A DNA stretch of 10,027 bases from Pseudomonadota bacterium. Its GTDB lineage: Bacteria; Pseudomonadota; Alphaproteobacteria; Rhizobiales; Hyphomicrobiaceae. The position numbers and the translations under genes are program-made. The stretch lies in assembly GCA_021816505.1 (NCBI GenBank), contig JAKAXS010000077.1, positions 1 to 10,027 of the forward strand, written 5' to 3'. Positions within the stretch are counted from its first letter, which is position 1, and the number at the start of each line of letters is the position of its first letter. Below, piece by piece: positions 1 to 7,537 of this stretch. The notes beneath the pieces were generated by a model. The model was given only the letters and a program-made list of their open reading frames with translations. It ran no database searches and was not told the origin of the DNA.

Positions 1-1
1 T

Positions 2-562
2 CTACGTGTCGCCGACGGCGCTTGCGCCATAAATGTGGGCGCTGACATCGCCGCCTTCGCGGGCACGAATGTGAAATTCGAGCTCGGGCGCTCCCGGGCG
101 GCTCGCGATAGAAAACTCGCGCGGCTCTTTGCCCGGCAACGTCAGCATCGCGAACTGGCCGGCGGCGAAGTTCACGCGCTTCCCGTCCGACGTGCGGGCG
201 CGCAGGACGACGACATCGGGCGTGACGCGTTCGATGCCTGAGATGGTGCAGGAATATTCGGCCGGAGCGAACGTAAGTTCCTCCTCTTCCACGAACGCGA
301 CATCGCAATCCGACGTCGGCGTCGCGCGGCACGCGAGGATGAGGCCGCTGGCCTTTTCGGCCGGCGTCAAGGCGGAGGGATCGTATGGCTTGAGATCGAC
401 GGTGCCTGAAAACAGCTCGCTCTTGCACGAGGAACAGTTGCCGGCCCGGCAGGCGAACGGATAGTCGAGGCCGGCCTTCAAAGCTGCCTCTAATATGGTC
501 TGGCCACGCCTGACCTCGATCGTCGTCTCGAATTGACGGATCGAAACCTTGGTCGTCGTCAC
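2..562 (-). CDS. Reductase component of a Rieske oxygenase, 2Fe-2S ferredoxin/FAD N-terminal part (truncated)
   Basis: This gene encodes the electron-transfer partner of an oxygenase: NAD(P)H electrons would pass through FAD and a plant-type 2Fe-2S cluster to the oxygenase next door. An N-terminal ferredoxin domain (about residues 1-93) holds the cluster cysteines C38, C43, C46 and C78 in the CX4CX2C...C pattern. From about residue 100 a ferredoxin-reductase FAD domain begins, with the flavin-binding R-x-F-S motif at 148-151. Family members run to about 330-350 residues, so the NAD-binding half is missing. The frame meets a TAG at bases 4-2, on the window edge, which may be a sequencing-adapter remnant rather than a true stop. 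The start is GTG at 562-560 with only a weak GGTGAT-like ribosome site. The domain order (ferredoxin first) is that of BenC/XylZ-type reductases; GbcB and CntB carry the ferredoxin at the C-terminus. It follows the oxygenase by 63 bases and is probably co-transcribed with it. Confidence 0.85.
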   Translation of the reverse strand: MTTTKVSIRQFETTIEVRRGQTILEAALKAGLDYPFACRAGNCSSCKSELFSGTVDLKPYDPSALTPAEKASGLILACRATPTSDCDVAFVEEEELTFAPAEYSCTISGIERVTPDVVVLRARTSDGKRVNFAAGQFAMLTLPGKEPREFSIASRPGAPELEFHIRAREGGDVSAHIYGASAVGDT

Positions 563-584
563 GGATCACCGCTTAGCAGTTGAG

Positions 585-615
585 GCGCGCCGCATCTCGA
601 AGATGCGACGCGCGC
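585..615 (-). other. Intercistronic hairpin between oxygenase and reductase genes
   Basis: A 7-bp perfect stem (591-597 with 601-607, 3-base loop) is extended by six more pairs (585-590 with 610-615) across a 2-base bulge. It fills most of the 63-base gap between the oxygenase stop and the reductase GTG. There is no T-run after it on the minus strand, so an intrinsic terminator is unlikely. An mRNA-stability or processing element that sets different levels of the two proteins is the simplest reading; this is inference. Confidence 0.5.
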
Positions 616-625
616 GTTGCTGCAC

Positions 626-1771
626 TCAACGGCGCGGATCGGCCGTCATGGCGTTGTAGTACATGGTCTGGAAGTGATGGATGCCATGCTCGCTGTTCGA
701 CGTCAGGTCCTTGTCGATGACCAGCCGCCCCTGCGAATACACGGTAGAATGCAGACCCCGCTGCACACTTTCCACGAGACCGATGTCCTCCGGCTGCAGC
801 ACATCCTTGATGTACTCCATCGCCGCCACCTCTTCTTCGTTCGGCGAACGATCTTCCAGGAAGAAGTCCCAGTGCTCGTACGTGGTTTCCGGACCCGTGG
901 GCATGATGTGCATCAGCGACATGTTGCGACGGCCGGGGAAGACGTTGAACGTAACGTTGGGCCAGAGGTACCATGCCGCGTACATCAGCTTGTTGCCGGT
1001 CTTCGACGCATCGAACTTGAAGGCCGAATTGTCCTCGCGCGCAGGCGCGATGTGGCTGGAGCAGATGCCGTAGTTCTTGGTGCGGTAGATGCCGTGGTCG
1101 AACAGCTCGACCAGTGCCGGATGCGCCGGCGGGCAGTGGTAACACTCCTGGAAGTTCTCGACGACGTTCTTCCAATTGGCCTTGATCTCGAACGTGAGGC
1201 GGCCGGCGAACACCAGCGTCTCGGGGTCCTGGACGAAGCTGCGCACTTCCTGATTGAAGTTGCCCGACTGTTGCGCCAGCGACGTAGCCTTCATGTCGAG
1301 GTTGACCCAGACCAACCCGAGGAAGGACTCCACCAGCACGGGTTTCAGACAGAACTCCTCCGTCTTGAAATCTTCGATCGTGTCCAGGATCGCGTTCGAG
1401 CGCAGCTTGCCATCAAGCTCGTAGGTCCAAGCGTGGTATGGGCAGACGATCATCCGCGTCTTGCCCTCGCCGGTCAGCAGCTGATGCGCGCGGTGTGAGC
1501 AGACGTTATGGAAGCCGCGGATCACGCCGTCGCGGCCGCGGACGATCGCGATATTCTGGTCGCCGATACGGGTCGTGGTGTAGCTGCCCGGCTCAGCGAG
1601 CTGGCTTTCGTGGCAGACGTAGTTCCACGATCTGCGGAACACGGCCTCCTGCTCCGCCCGATAGACGTTCGCGTCGTAATAGAGGTTGCCCGGCAGCGTA
1701 TAGGATCGCTGCGGGTCATTCGGCTTGAAGCGGTCTAGACCAAAGACATCGACATCGCGCTCTTGAAGCAT
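626..1771 (-). CDS. Rieske non-haem iron oxygenase alpha subunit, quaternary-ammonium (GbcA/CntA/Stc2-like) type
   Basis: This is the terminal oxygenase of a two-component Rieske system, 381 residues, cytoplasmic. The Rieske 2Fe-2S centre is ligated by C91-x-H93 and C110-x2-H113. The catalytic domain shows E209-x2-H212-x4-H217 in a CYHCPPAHP context, with D329 (QPEDIGLVE) as the likely third iron ligand. The bridging residue before the iron histidines is Glu (E209) instead of the usual Asp, a trait known from carnitine monooxygenase CntA and related betaine and choline oxygenases. That, together with the ECYHCP..HP motif and the lack of a beta-subunit gene, points to oxidative N-demethylation or cleavage of a quaternary amine. 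The exact substrate (glycine betaine, stachydrine, carnitine or other) cannot be read from sequence. The ATG at 1771 has AAGGGG about nine bases upstream. The gene lies 92 bases after phoB on the same strand and may be read from phoB or from its own promoter; no clear promoter is visible. Confidence 0.9.
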   Translation of the reverse strand: MLQERDVDVFGLDRFKPNDPQRSYTLPGNLYYDANVYRAEQEAVFRRSWNYVCHESQLAEPGSYTTTRIGDQNIAIVRGRDGVIRGFHNVCSHRAHQLLTGEGKTRMIVCPYHAWTYELDGKLRSNAILDTIEDFKTEEFCLKPVLVESFLGLVWVNLDMKATSLAQQSGNFNQEVRSFVQDPETLVFAGRLTFEIKANWKNVVENFQECYHCPPAHPALVELFDHGIYRTKNYGICSSHIAPAREDNSAFKFDASKTGNKLMYAAWYLWPNVTFNVFPGRRNMSLMHIMPTGPETTYEHWDFFLEDRSPNEEEVAAMEYIKDVLQPEDIGLVESVQRGLHSTVYSQGRLVIDKDLTSNSEHGIHHFQTMYYNAMTADPRR

Positions 1772-1836
1772 ACCTGGTCACCCCTTCTGGCTATGGTGTG
1801 CCTGCACTTTCGCGCAAGGCGGCTGGCCAGAAAATG

Positions 1837-1850
1837 GTGCCGGTTGGCAC
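1837..1850 (-). terminator. Weak stem-loop after phoB, possible terminator
   Basis: On the minus strand GTGCC-AACC-GGCAC forms a 5-bp hairpin, followed by C and then ATTTTC. It lies 14-27 bases past the phoB stop. The stem is short and the T-run is only four bases, so termination would be partial at best, and the downstream oxygenase gene may receive read-through. Confidence 0.3.
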
Positions 1851-1863
1851 TAGAGCACGTTCG

Positions 1864-2559
1864 TCAGGCCCCGGGGCGTTCGCCAAACACGTAGCCCGAG
1901 CCGCGCACCGTACGAATCGGATCGCGTTCCTTGCCACGGATGAGCGCCTTGCGAAGCCGGCCGACGTGGACGTCCACCGTACGCTCGTCGACGTAGGCGT
2001 CGCGACCCCAGACACCATCCAGCAGCTGGGTGCGGGACAGCACGCGGCCTGGGCTCTCCATCAGGAATTCAAGAAGCTTGAACTCCGTCGGGCCGAGCCG
2101 GACTTCACGAAGACCGCGCACGACCTTATGCGCGGCACGATCGAGCTCGATGTCCGACACGCGCAGAACGTCGGCCAGACGGTCGGGCGCCGCGCGGCGC
2201 AGGATGGCCTTCACCCGCGCCATCAGCTCCGGCAGCGAGAACGGCTTCACGACGTAGTCGTCGGCACCGGTGGAAAGGCCACGGATGCGGTCACCTTCTT
2301 CTCCGCGCGCCGTCAGCATCAGGATCGGAATCGCCTTGGTGTCCATGCGGGCGCGCAGGCGGCGGCAGATCTCGATGCCCGAGACGCCGGGCAACATCCA
2401 GTCGAGCACGATGAGATCCGGACGTTCCTCCGCAACGAGGATTTCCGCTTCCTCGCCGTCGTCGGCGTGGGCCACGCGGAAACCTTCCGCCTCGAAGTTG
2501 TAGCGCAGCATTTCCGCGAGTGGCGCTTCGTCCTCAACGATCAGAACTTTTGCAGTCAT
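1864..2559 (-). CDS. phoB: Phosphate regulon response regulator PhoB
   Basis: This is an OmpR/PhoB-class two-component response regulator that, when phosphorylated under phosphate limitation, binds Pho boxes and activates genes such as pstS. The product has 231 residues, the usual length. The receiver domain (1-120) has the acidic pair E9/D10, phospho-acceptor D53 in VLDWMLPG, T83 and K105 (DDYVVKPF). The C-terminal winged-helix DNA-binding domain (about 130-227) has the typical LGPTEFKLLEFL start, a recognition segment near VDERTVDVHVGRLRKAL, and the closing RTVRGSGYVF. The start is ATG at 2559 behind a purine-rich AGAGAGAA stretch. It lies 42 bases after phoU and closes the pst-phoU-phoB block. 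No phoR is adjacent, which is unusual because alphaproteobacteria often keep phoR just upstream of the pst genes. Confidence 0.97.
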   Translation of the reverse strand: MTAKVLIVEDEAPLAEMLRYNFEAEGFRVAHADDGEEAEILVAEERPDLIVLDWMLPGVSGIEICRRLRARMDTKAIPILMLTARGEEGDRIRGLSTGADDYVVKPFSLPELMARVKAILRRAAPDRLADVLRVSDIELDRAAHKVVRGLREVRLGPTEFKLLEFLMESPGRVLSRTQLLDGVWGRDAYVDERTVDVHVGRLRKALIRGKERDPIRTVRGSGYVFGERPGA

Positions 2560-2601
2560 TTCTCTCTATCAACCTCAGCCGGCCGGATTGCCGGACAGTC
2601 C

Positions 2602-3312
2602 TCAGTCCTTCTGGAACAGCATGGTGCTGGTGTCGTCGCCCTTGGGGCGGTCGTCGGTGATGTTGACGCCCTTGACCAGGAAGTGGATCGTCTCGGCGAT
2701 GTTGGTCGTATGATCGCCGACCCGCTCGATGTTCTTGGCGCCGAACAGAAGATGCGTGGAGATGCCGATGTTACGCGGATCCTCCATCATATACGTAAGC
2801 AGCTCGCGAAACAGCGAGTTGTACATCGCGTCGATCTGCTCGTCTTCGCGCCAGACGGCGAGCGCGCGTTCGGCATCGCGCTCCGCATAGCTGTCGAGCA
2901 CTTCCTTCAGCTGCGTCAGTGCCAATTCGCCCATGTGGCGCAGGCCCGACATCAACGGCTTGGGATGGCTCTCGTGCGCAATCGCCAAGGCGCGCTTGGC
3001 GATGTTCTTCGCGAGGTCACCGACACGCTCCAGATCGCCTGTAATGCGAAGCGCGGCCATGACGTGGCGGAGGTCGTCGGCCATCGGCTGGCGGCGGGCG
3101 ATCATGGACACGACCTGCTCCTCGATCTCGCGCTCCAGCGCATCGATCGACTTGTCGGACTTTACCACCACCTCGGCCAGCTTGGGGTCACGACGCTCCA
3201 GTGCGTCGAAAGCCTGCCCCAGGATGCGCTCGGCAAGGCCGCCCATGTGCGCGATCTTCTTATCGAGCAGGGCCAGTTCGTCTTCGTAAGACTTTACGAT
3301 GTGCTCGTTCAT
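2602..3312 (-). CDS. phoU: Phosphate signalling protein PhoU
   Basis: PhoU is a cytoplasmic helical-bundle protein that links the Pst transporter to the PhoR/PhoB pair and represses the Pho regulon when phosphate is plentiful. The 236-residue form matches the family length. Two related three-helix repeats each carry the metal-binding E-R-x-G-D motif: residues 95-99 (DLERVGDLAKNI) and 196-200 (NIERVGDHTTNI). The ATG at 3312 is chosen because the protein begins with a typical PhoU N-terminus (MNEHIVKSYEDEL) and has a strong AAGGAG five bases away. However, the frame stays open upstream to another ATG at 3492 with AAGGAA six bases before it. That would add 60 Pro/Ala/Ser-rich residues (296 in all), so a longer form is possible. 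Confidence 0.95.
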   Translation of the reverse strand: MNEHIVKSYEDELALLDKKIAHMGGLAERILGQAFDALERRDPKLAEVVVKSDKSIDALEREIEEQVVSMIARRQPMADDLRHVMAALRITGDLERVGDLAKNIAKRALAIAHESHPKPLMSGLRHMGELALTQLKEVLDSYAERDAERALAVWREDEQIDAMYNSLFRELLTYMMEDPRNIGISTHLLFGAKNIERVGDHTTNIAETIHFLVKGVNITDDRPKGDDTSTMLFQKD

Positions 3313-3492
3313 GACGTCTCCTTGGGACTTTGGGGACGAGGGCTTGCCATCAGGCGCCGCTCTGCTCGTTTGCGAAGTTTCGACCGTCGGCGCGATTGGC
3401 GCAGCCAAGCCGGCGGCAGCAGGCAGCGGACCCGGCGGGGTTTGCTGCCAGAGCTTCAGGCCAGAGAAAATGCCTTTGCGCCCGGTTTGCAT
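3313..3492 (-). other. Possible 60-codon N-terminal extension or leader ORF fused in frame to phoU
   Basis: The reading frame from ATG at 3492 runs without a stop into phoU. It begins 16 bases after the pstB stop and has AAGGAA six bases before the ATG, so it has the spacing expected of an operon gene start. The predicted peptide starts MQTGRKGIFSGLKLW and then becomes Pro/Ala/Ser-rich and probably disordered. By eye, G or C at third codon positions is roughly two thirds, apparently lower than in the neighbouring genes, which weakens the case for strong coding selection. It may be a real extension, a coupled leader peptide, or an untranslated spacer that happens to be open. Confidence 0.35.
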
Positions 3493-3508
3493 GTGCCGTT
3501 CCTTAGCG

Positions 3509-4321
3509 CTAGCCGAAGCGGCCGGTGATGTAGTCCTGCGTGCGCTGGTCGGTCGGATTGGTGAAGATGGTCTGCGTTGCACCTTCCTCGACGAGCGTGC
3601 CGAGATGGAAGAAGGCGGTGCGCTGCGAGACACGCGCGGCCTGCTGCATCGAGTGGGTGACGATGATGATGCAGAAGTTGTTGCGCAGCTCGTCGATGAG
3701 CTCTTCAACGCGTGCGGTGGCGATGGGGTCGAGCGCGGAGCACGGCTCGTCCATCAGGATGACGTCGGGGCTGACCGCGATGGCGCGCGCGATGCACAGG
3801 CGCTGCTGCTGGCCGCCGGAGAGGCCGGTGCCGCTTTCATGCAGGCGATCCTTCACCTCGTTCCAAAGGCTGGCCTTCTGCAGGCTGTCCTGAACCAGCA
3901 CTTCGAGATCGGCTTTCGACTTCGCCAGACCATGGATGCGCGGGCCGTATGCCACGTTCTCGAAGATCGACTTCGGGAACGGGTTCGGCTTCTGGAACAC
4001 CATGCCGACGCGCGCCCGCAGTTGCACCACGTCGAGTTCAGGATCGTAGATGTCCTGATCCTCGATCGTGATCTTGCCGGTGACCCGGCAGGTCGAGATC
4101 GTATCGTTCATGCGATTGATACAGCGCAGGAACGTGGACTTGCCGCAGCCGGACGGGCCGATGAAGGCCATCACGCCGCGATCAGGCACATCCACCGAAA
4201 CCTTGTTCAGGGCGCGCTTCTCGCCGTAGTAGACCTCGACTTCGCGCGCAACGACTTTGGGGTTCGCTGCGGATGCGGCCTCCGTCAGGGAGCGGGTTTG
4301 GTGAGCGGTCATCATATCCAT
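3509..4321 (-). CDS. pstB: Phosphate ABC transporter ATP-binding protein PstB
   Basis: PstB is the ATPase of the high-affinity phosphate importer PstSCAB, acting at the cytoplasmic face of the PstC/PstA channel. The 270-residue product carries Walker A GPSGCGKST (55-63), Q-loop Q110 within the PstB-typical VFQKPNPFPKSI, signature LSGGQ (167-171), Walker B VILMDE (187-192), D-loop SALDP and switch H223. The C-terminal TQDYITGRFG is the usual PstB ending. The start is set at ATG 4321 because GGGA lies seven bases upstream; two further ATGs (4315, 4312) lie within three codons and cannot be excluded. An open frame extends farther upstream inside pstA but lacks family similarity. It lies 26 bases after the pstA stop, in the same operon. 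Confidence 0.97.
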   Translation of the reverse strand: MDMMTAHQTRSLTEAASAANPKVVAREVEVYYGEKRALNKVSVDVPDRGVMAFIGPSGCGKSTFLRCINRMNDTISTCRVTGKITIEDQDIYDPELDVVQLRARVGMVFQKPNPFPKSIFENVAYGPRIHGLAKSKADLEVLVQDSLQKASLWNEVKDRLHESGTGLSGGQQQRLCIARAIAVSPDVILMDEPCSALDPIATARVEELIDELRNNFCIIIVTHSMQQAARVSQRTAFFHLGTLVEEGATQTIFTNPTDQRTQDYITGRFG

Positions 4322-4347
4322 TTTACTGTCCCAGGATTTGCAGCAGT

Positions 4348-6075
4348 TTACCAGCGCCGCTCGAAGCGTTTGCGCAACCAGATCGCGAGGCCGTTCATCA
4401 CGAACAGCACCATGAGGAGAACGATGATCGCCGCCGCCGTCTTCTGCTTGAAAGCAGCCTCCGGCAGGTCGGACCACAGATAGATCTGCACCGGCAGCGC
4501 AGTCGCCGAGTCGGTGAATCCGCCGGGAATGTCGACGATGAAGGCGACCATGCCGATCATCAGCAGCGGCGCCGTCTCACCCAACGCGTGCGCCATGCCG
4601 ATGATGGTACCGGTCATGATGCCCGGCATTGCCAGCGGCAAAACATGATGGAAGATCGCCTGCTGATGCGAAGCGCCCACGCCAAGCGCCGCTTCCTTGA
4701 TGGACGGCGGCACGGCGCGCAGTGCGGCGCGCGACGCGATGATGATGGTCGGCAGAACGAGTAGTGCCAGAACCAGGCCACCGACGACGGGCGCGGAGCG
4801 CGGCAGTCCGAAGAAGTTCAGGAACACCGCAAGACCCAGCAGGCCGAAGACGATGGACGGCACGGCGGCGAGGTTGTTGATGTTGATCTCAATGAGATCG
4901 GTGAACCAGTTCTTGCTCGCGAATTCTTCAAGATAGATCGCGGCCATGACACCGATGGGCAGGCAGAGCGCGAGCGTGACGGCAAGCGTCAGGATCGAGC
5001 CAACGAGCGCACCACGGATGCCCGCCATTTCCGGTTCGCGGCTGTCGCCCGACGTAAAGAACAGCGTATTGAGACCGCGCGAAACGTTACCGTCGGTCTG
5101 CACGCGGTCGAGGAAGGCGACCTTGGAGTCGTCGACCTTGCGGTCGGCTTCCGGCGTCACATACGTCACGCGCTGCCAGGTGCCCGCAGCGGCAGCATCG
5201 GCAGTTTTGAGCGGAATGAGCGCCGTCCCGGTGGCGACGTCGCCGGACAGCTTCGACACTTTCACGATGCCGCCGTTGATGGCCACCAGGAAGCTCGAAA
5301 TGTGCGGATCGAGCGGCAGTTCTGCCGCCGCGTTCGCAGCGATCGCCTGCAGCGGAGGCAACTGCTCCTTAAGCGGGGTAGCGCGGTCGCGAACAGCCTG
5401 GTCCGACGATCCGTCATAGAGCGCGATCTGTGCTTCGAGTTCCTTCAACGTCGTCGCAGCGCGCTCGCGCAGGCTGGCAACCTCGGCGGCGAAAGCACCC
5501 GGTGCGGTCACGGTGATTTCACCTTTGACATCGCTGGGCTTGGCCGCAGCAGCACCATCAGCGCGCTCGATCACGGTACCGACGCCCTTGTAGTAGAGGT
5601 CGGCGTCATCCGACAGCAAAGCCGTCGTCTTGACGGTCTGACCGATCAACGACGGATCGGCGACGACGGCCCGACGCAGCGCGTCCCCCGCGCCGGTGCT
5701 GAGGATCTTGCTGATGTGTCCTGTTGCGACGCGACCGTCGACGCCCAGTTCCGCCTTCACGGCGTTGCGGACGAGACCGGTGTAGTCGCCACTGCGCAAC
5801 GACTGCTCCGAGCGGTTGCCCTCGGGATCGGCCATTTCGGCCGTGACCGGGACGTCGATCGAAAGCGAGTGCTGCGTGAATGCCGGCAGGCCCTTGATCA
5901 GGATATCGGCGATCAAGGTCACGAGAAAGATCGTCGTGACCACGAGCGCGGCGATACCGTACCAGCGGAACCGGGCTTCGGAGCGATAGCGGCGGCGGAC
6001 CCGCGCACGCGCGTCCTCTGACGTCAAATCGCGACGGGTGGGGTGTGACCCCGGAAGAACAGAGACATCAGTCAT
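4348..6075 (-). CDS. pstA: Phosphate ABC transporter permease PstA, with unusually long periplasmic loop
   Basis: PstA is one of two inner-membrane permeases of the Pst phosphate importer. The product has 575 residues; alphaproteobacterial PstA proteins as I know them have about 420-450. Residues 38-61 form a first membrane helix. Residues 62-349 are probably periplasmic and begin with a DUF3333-like stretch (VPVTAEMADPEGNRS...). Residues 350-575 are the conserved transporter core, with the INNLAAVPSIVFGLLGLAVFLNFFG segment and the ABC-permease EAA loop at about 463-486 (ALGVGASHQQAIFHHVLPLAMPG). The extra length lies at about residues 163-312, where a charged, helical stretch at 196-240 could form a short coiled coil. 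The core is well conserved and should be functional. The ATG overlaps the pstC stop by 8 bases (ATGACTGA), which suggests translational coupling. Confidence 0.96.
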   Translation of the reverse strand: MTDVSVLPGSHPTRRDLTSEDARARVRRRYRSEARFRWYGIAALVVTTIFLVTLIADILIKGLPAFTQHSLSIDVPVTAEMADPEGNRSEQSLRSGDYTGLVRNAVKAELGVDGRVATGHISKILSTGAGDALRRAVVADPSLIGQTVKTTALLSDDADLYYKGVGTVIERADGAAAAKPSDVKGEITVTAPGAFAAEVASLRERAATTLKELEAQIALYDGSSDQAVRDRATPLKEQLPPLQAIAANAAAELPLDPHISSFLVAINGGIVKVSKLSGDVATGTALIPLKTADAAAAGTWQRVTYVTPEADRKVDDSKVAFLDRVQTDGNVSRGLNTLFFTSGDSREPEMAGIRGALVGSILTLAVTLALCLPIGVMAAIYLEEFASKNWFTDLIEININNLAAVPSIVFGLLGLAVFLNFFGLPRSAPVVGGLVLALLVLPTIIIASRAALRAVPPSIKEAALGVGASHQQAIFHHVLPLAMPGIMTGTIIGMAHALGETAPLLMIGMVAFIVDIPGGFTDSATALPVQIYLWSDLPEAAFKQKTAAAIIVLLMVLFVMNGLAIWLRKRFERRW

Positions 6076-7465
6076 ATTGTTCGCGATACCTCTGGACGAT
6101 GCGCAAGGCGATGAAGTTCAGGGCGAGGGTGACGAAGAAGAGCACGAGACCCAGGGCAAAGGCGGCAAGCGTCTTGGCGCTGTCGAACTCCTGGTCGCCG
6201 ACGAGGATGGTCTTGATCTGGACCGTGATGGTGGTGACCGCTTCGAGCGGGTTGGCGGTGAGGTTCGCGGCAAGACCGGCGGCCATCACCACGATCATCG
6301 TTTCGCCGATGGCGCGGCTGATCGCGAGCATGAAGGCGGAGACGATGCCAGGCAAAGCGGCCGGCAGAACGACGCGCCGGATCGTTTCCGACTTCGTGGC
6401 GCCCAGCGCATATGCGCCATCGCGCAGCGATTGCGGTACGGCGTTGATGACGTCGTCGGACAAGGATGAAATGAACGGAATGATCATCATGCCCATGACG
6501 AGGCCTGCCGCCAGCGCGCTTTCGGACGCGACGTCGAGGCCGAGCCACTCACCGCTGCCGCGGATCAGCGGCGCGACGGTCAGCGCAGCGAAGAAGCCGA
6601 GCACGACCGTCGGGATACCTGCGAGAATTTCGAGAATGGGCTTTGCCACCGAGCGGATGCGGGGCGTTGCATACTCGGCAAGATAGATCGCCGAGAAAAG
6701 ACCTAAAGGACCGGCAACAGCGATCGCGATTGCCGTGATCAGCAGCGTGCCGGTCAGCAGCGGCAGGAAGCCGAAGCTGGACTGGATATCGCCCTGGTCG
6801 GCGCGCATCGCGGCCTGCGGGTTCCATTCGGTGCCGAACAGGAAGCCGAGCACCGTCGGCTTGCCCTTGATGTCCGGGTCGAAGAAGAAGCGATAAGTCT
6901 CGTTCAGAACCGAGAGCACGATGCCGATCGTCGTCAGAATGGCGATGGCGGCGCAAATCACCAGCACCACCTTGACGAACTTCTCGAACATATTGCGCGC
7001 GCGGAAGCTGGTCGTGATGCGCGTCGTGCCAAACAGCAGCATGCCGAGCGCGGCGGCAAATCCGGTCGCCAGCAACGCCCAGTTGCCGCTGGCATAGGTC
7101 GAGCGGTAGGCCTCGGCGGCATTGCGGATGGCGTCGGTGGCCTGCGGGCCAGCAGCCTCACCGGCAACGATCCTGAAGATTTCGCGGAAGGCCGTGCTCG
7201 ACTTGAGCCGGTCGGCTGCAACATCGGCCGGCAACTGTGAAACGGCGCTCGAATGCGCCAGATGCGAGACCAGCGGCGCGCCGAAGATGAAGATCAGCAA
7301 CATCACTGCCACGACACCGCTGGCAACGAACATGCCGTGATAGATCGGAAGGGAGTGCAGCGCTTCCTTGCCTCGGCCACCCGCGAGCGAAGCCGCCCGC
7401 GATCGCGCCATGAGGAAAGCTGACGCCGTCAATACGGCGAGTGTTACGAAATAGATGCCGGCCAT
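6068..7465 (-). CDS. pstC: Phosphate ABC transporter permease PstC
   Basis: PstC is the other inner-membrane permease of the Pst system. The 465-residue product is of the long alphaproteobacterial kind, with an N-terminal membrane region (helices near 1-20, 46-72 and 130-150, resembling the DUF3708 family) ahead of the usual six-helix core. The core begins near residue 166, contains LAEYATPRIRSVAKPILEILAGIPTV-type sequence, and has the EAA loop at about 349-374 (DGAYALGATKSETIRRVVLPAALPG), then RAIGETMIVVMAAG, the partner of the GETAPL motif of PstA. The ATG at 7465 has a G-rich run about ten bases upstream, and an in-frame TAG ten codons upstream limits earlier starts. It is separated from pstS by 124 bases holding a large hairpin, and it overlaps pstA by 8 bases. 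Confidence 0.96.
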   Translation of the reverse strand: MAGIYFVTLAVLTASAFLMARSRAASLAGGRGKEALHSLPIYHGMFVASGVVAVMLLIFIFGAPLVSHLAHSSAVSQLPADVAADRLKSSTAFREIFRIVAGEAAGPQATDAIRNAAEAYRSTYASGNWALLATGFAAALGMLLFGTTRITTSFRARNMFEKFVKVVLVICAAIAILTTIGIVLSVLNETYRFFFDPDIKGKPTVLGFLFGTEWNPQAAMRADQGDIQSSFGFLPLLTGTLLITAIAIAVAGPLGLFSAIYLAEYATPRIRSVAKPILEILAGIPTVVLGFFAALTVAPLIRGSGEWLGLDVASESALAAGLVMGMMIIPFISSLSDDVINAVPQSLRDGAYALGATKSETIRRVVLPAALPGIVSAFMLAISRAIGETMIVVMAAGLAANLTANPLEAVTTITVQIKTILVGDQEFDSAKTLAAFALGLVLFFVTLALNFIALRIVQRYREQYD

Positions 7466-7537
7466 CAGGCTGCCGCCCCCGCACTACAGCGCCGCCGCGT
7501 GCGACGCTCATTCAGTCTTGCAAGTTGTGATGTGAGT

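Noticed and set aside
617..1498. A 293-codon plus-strand open frame antisense to the oxygenase gene
   Set aside because: The minus-strand protein has intact Rieske and iron-binding motifs; the plus-strand product is Arg/Val/Leu-rich without motifs.
1798..3528. A 576-codon open frame on the plus strand, antisense to phoB and phoU
   Set aside because: The opposite strand encodes clear PhoB and PhoU with full motifs. The plus-strand product shows no family motif and spans two genes and their gap, as expected for a mirror frame in GC-rich coding DNA.
4322..4477. Longer PstB starting at 4477
   Set aside because: The added 52 residues lie inside the pstA gene in another frame, have no similarity to PstB and no ribosome site; ATG 4321 has one.
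3299..4483. A 394-codon plus-strand open frame antisense to pstB
   Set aside because: PstB on the minus strand has all ABC ATPase motifs; the plus-strand frame is composition-driven and has no recognisable domain.
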